Shown here piece by piece: positions 6,286 through 6,413 of a stretch of 6,413 nucleotides of DNA; the first letter of the stretch is position 1; every line of letters starts with the position of its first letter. The notes under the pieces were generated by a model, which did no database searches, was not told where the DNA came from, and worked only from the letters and a program-made list of their open reading frames with translations. This DNA is from JABMRP01 sp964444795. GTDB lineage: Bacteria > Planctomycetota > Planctomycetia > Pirellulales > Thermoguttaceae. The DNA lies in NCBI GenBank assembly GCA_964444795.1, contig CAYUIQ010000355.1, positions 1 through 6,413 of the forward strand, in the 5' to 3' direction. The position numbers and the translations under genes are program-made.

Positions 6286-6301
6286 CCGTCGCCTGCGACG
6301 G
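6286..6301. repeat. Short perfect inverted repeat
   Basis: CCGTCGC (6286-6292) and GCGACGG (6295-6301) are perfect inverted copies separated by CT. In RNA about six pairs would form with a tetraloop. It lies 46-61 nt upstream of the UroD-like ATG, between the two repeat tracts, where it could be an operator or a leader hairpin. Confidence 0.55.
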
Positions 6302-6318
6302 AAGTTGAAGCGATTGGC

Positions 6319-6380
6319 GGTTAGCGATTAGTGGTTAGCGATTAGTGGTTAGCGATTAGTGGTTAGCGATTAGTGGTTAG
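6319..6380. repeat. Tandem repeat, four full copies of a 14-bp unit plus a partial fifth
   Basis: GGTTAGCGATTAGT is repeated without change at 6319, 6333, 6347 and 6361, followed by GGTTAG at 6375-6380. Each unit is itself two related heptamers, GGTTAGC and GATTAGT. The tract occupies most of the visible region upstream of the UroD-like gene. No promoter could be placed with confidence in 6241-6413 and no gene was seen there. Confidence 0.92.
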
Positions 6381-6413
6381 TAGCAGTGGAAACGCAGGGT
6401 GCCTGGGGTCGAG

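Overview
The window looks like chromosomal DNA from a GC-rich planctomycete, probably a heterotrophic Pirellulales-type bacterium. This rests on a secreted diheme protein with a hydrazine-synthase-alpha-like architecture (a gene type common in Planctomycetes, including non-anammox members), an OFA-type MFS carrier, a divergent uroporphyrinogen-decarboxylase-like protein, and intergenic DNA full of short tandem repeats and palindromes. No rRNA, tRNA or CRISPR array was seen.

All recognisable genes are on the minus strand. In transcription order (right to left): a repeat-rich upstream region (6241-6413); a UroD/COG0407-like TIM-barrel protein (5149-6240); a 493-nt gap with a 19-bp tandem repeat, a perfect 20-bp palindrome, a candidate promoter and two long hairpins; an OFA-family MFS transporter (3318-4655); a 177-nt gap with a terminator-like hairpin and a promoter with a perfect TATAAT; a 983-aa exported discoidin/beta-propeller/diheme cytochrome c protein (189-3140); and at the left edge the first 17 codons of another gene, possibly an IS4-type transposase.

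The three full genes are co-oriented but widely spaced, and the MFS and cytochrome genes each appear to have their own promoter, so they are better read as neighbours than as one tight operon. A loose functional reading is possible: carboxylate uptake (MFS), cobamide- or C1-related chemistry or decarboxylation in the cytoplasm (UroD-like), and a periplasmic heme protein. Nothing in the sequence proves that they share a pathway.

The points most worth a second look are the 19-bp repeat whose terminal copy supplies the stop codon of the UroD-like gene, the 20-bp palindrome next to it, the structured leader of the MFS gene, the H-x-D variant of the expected zinc motif in the UroD-like protein, and the discoidin fusion on the hydrazine-synthase-alpha-like protein.
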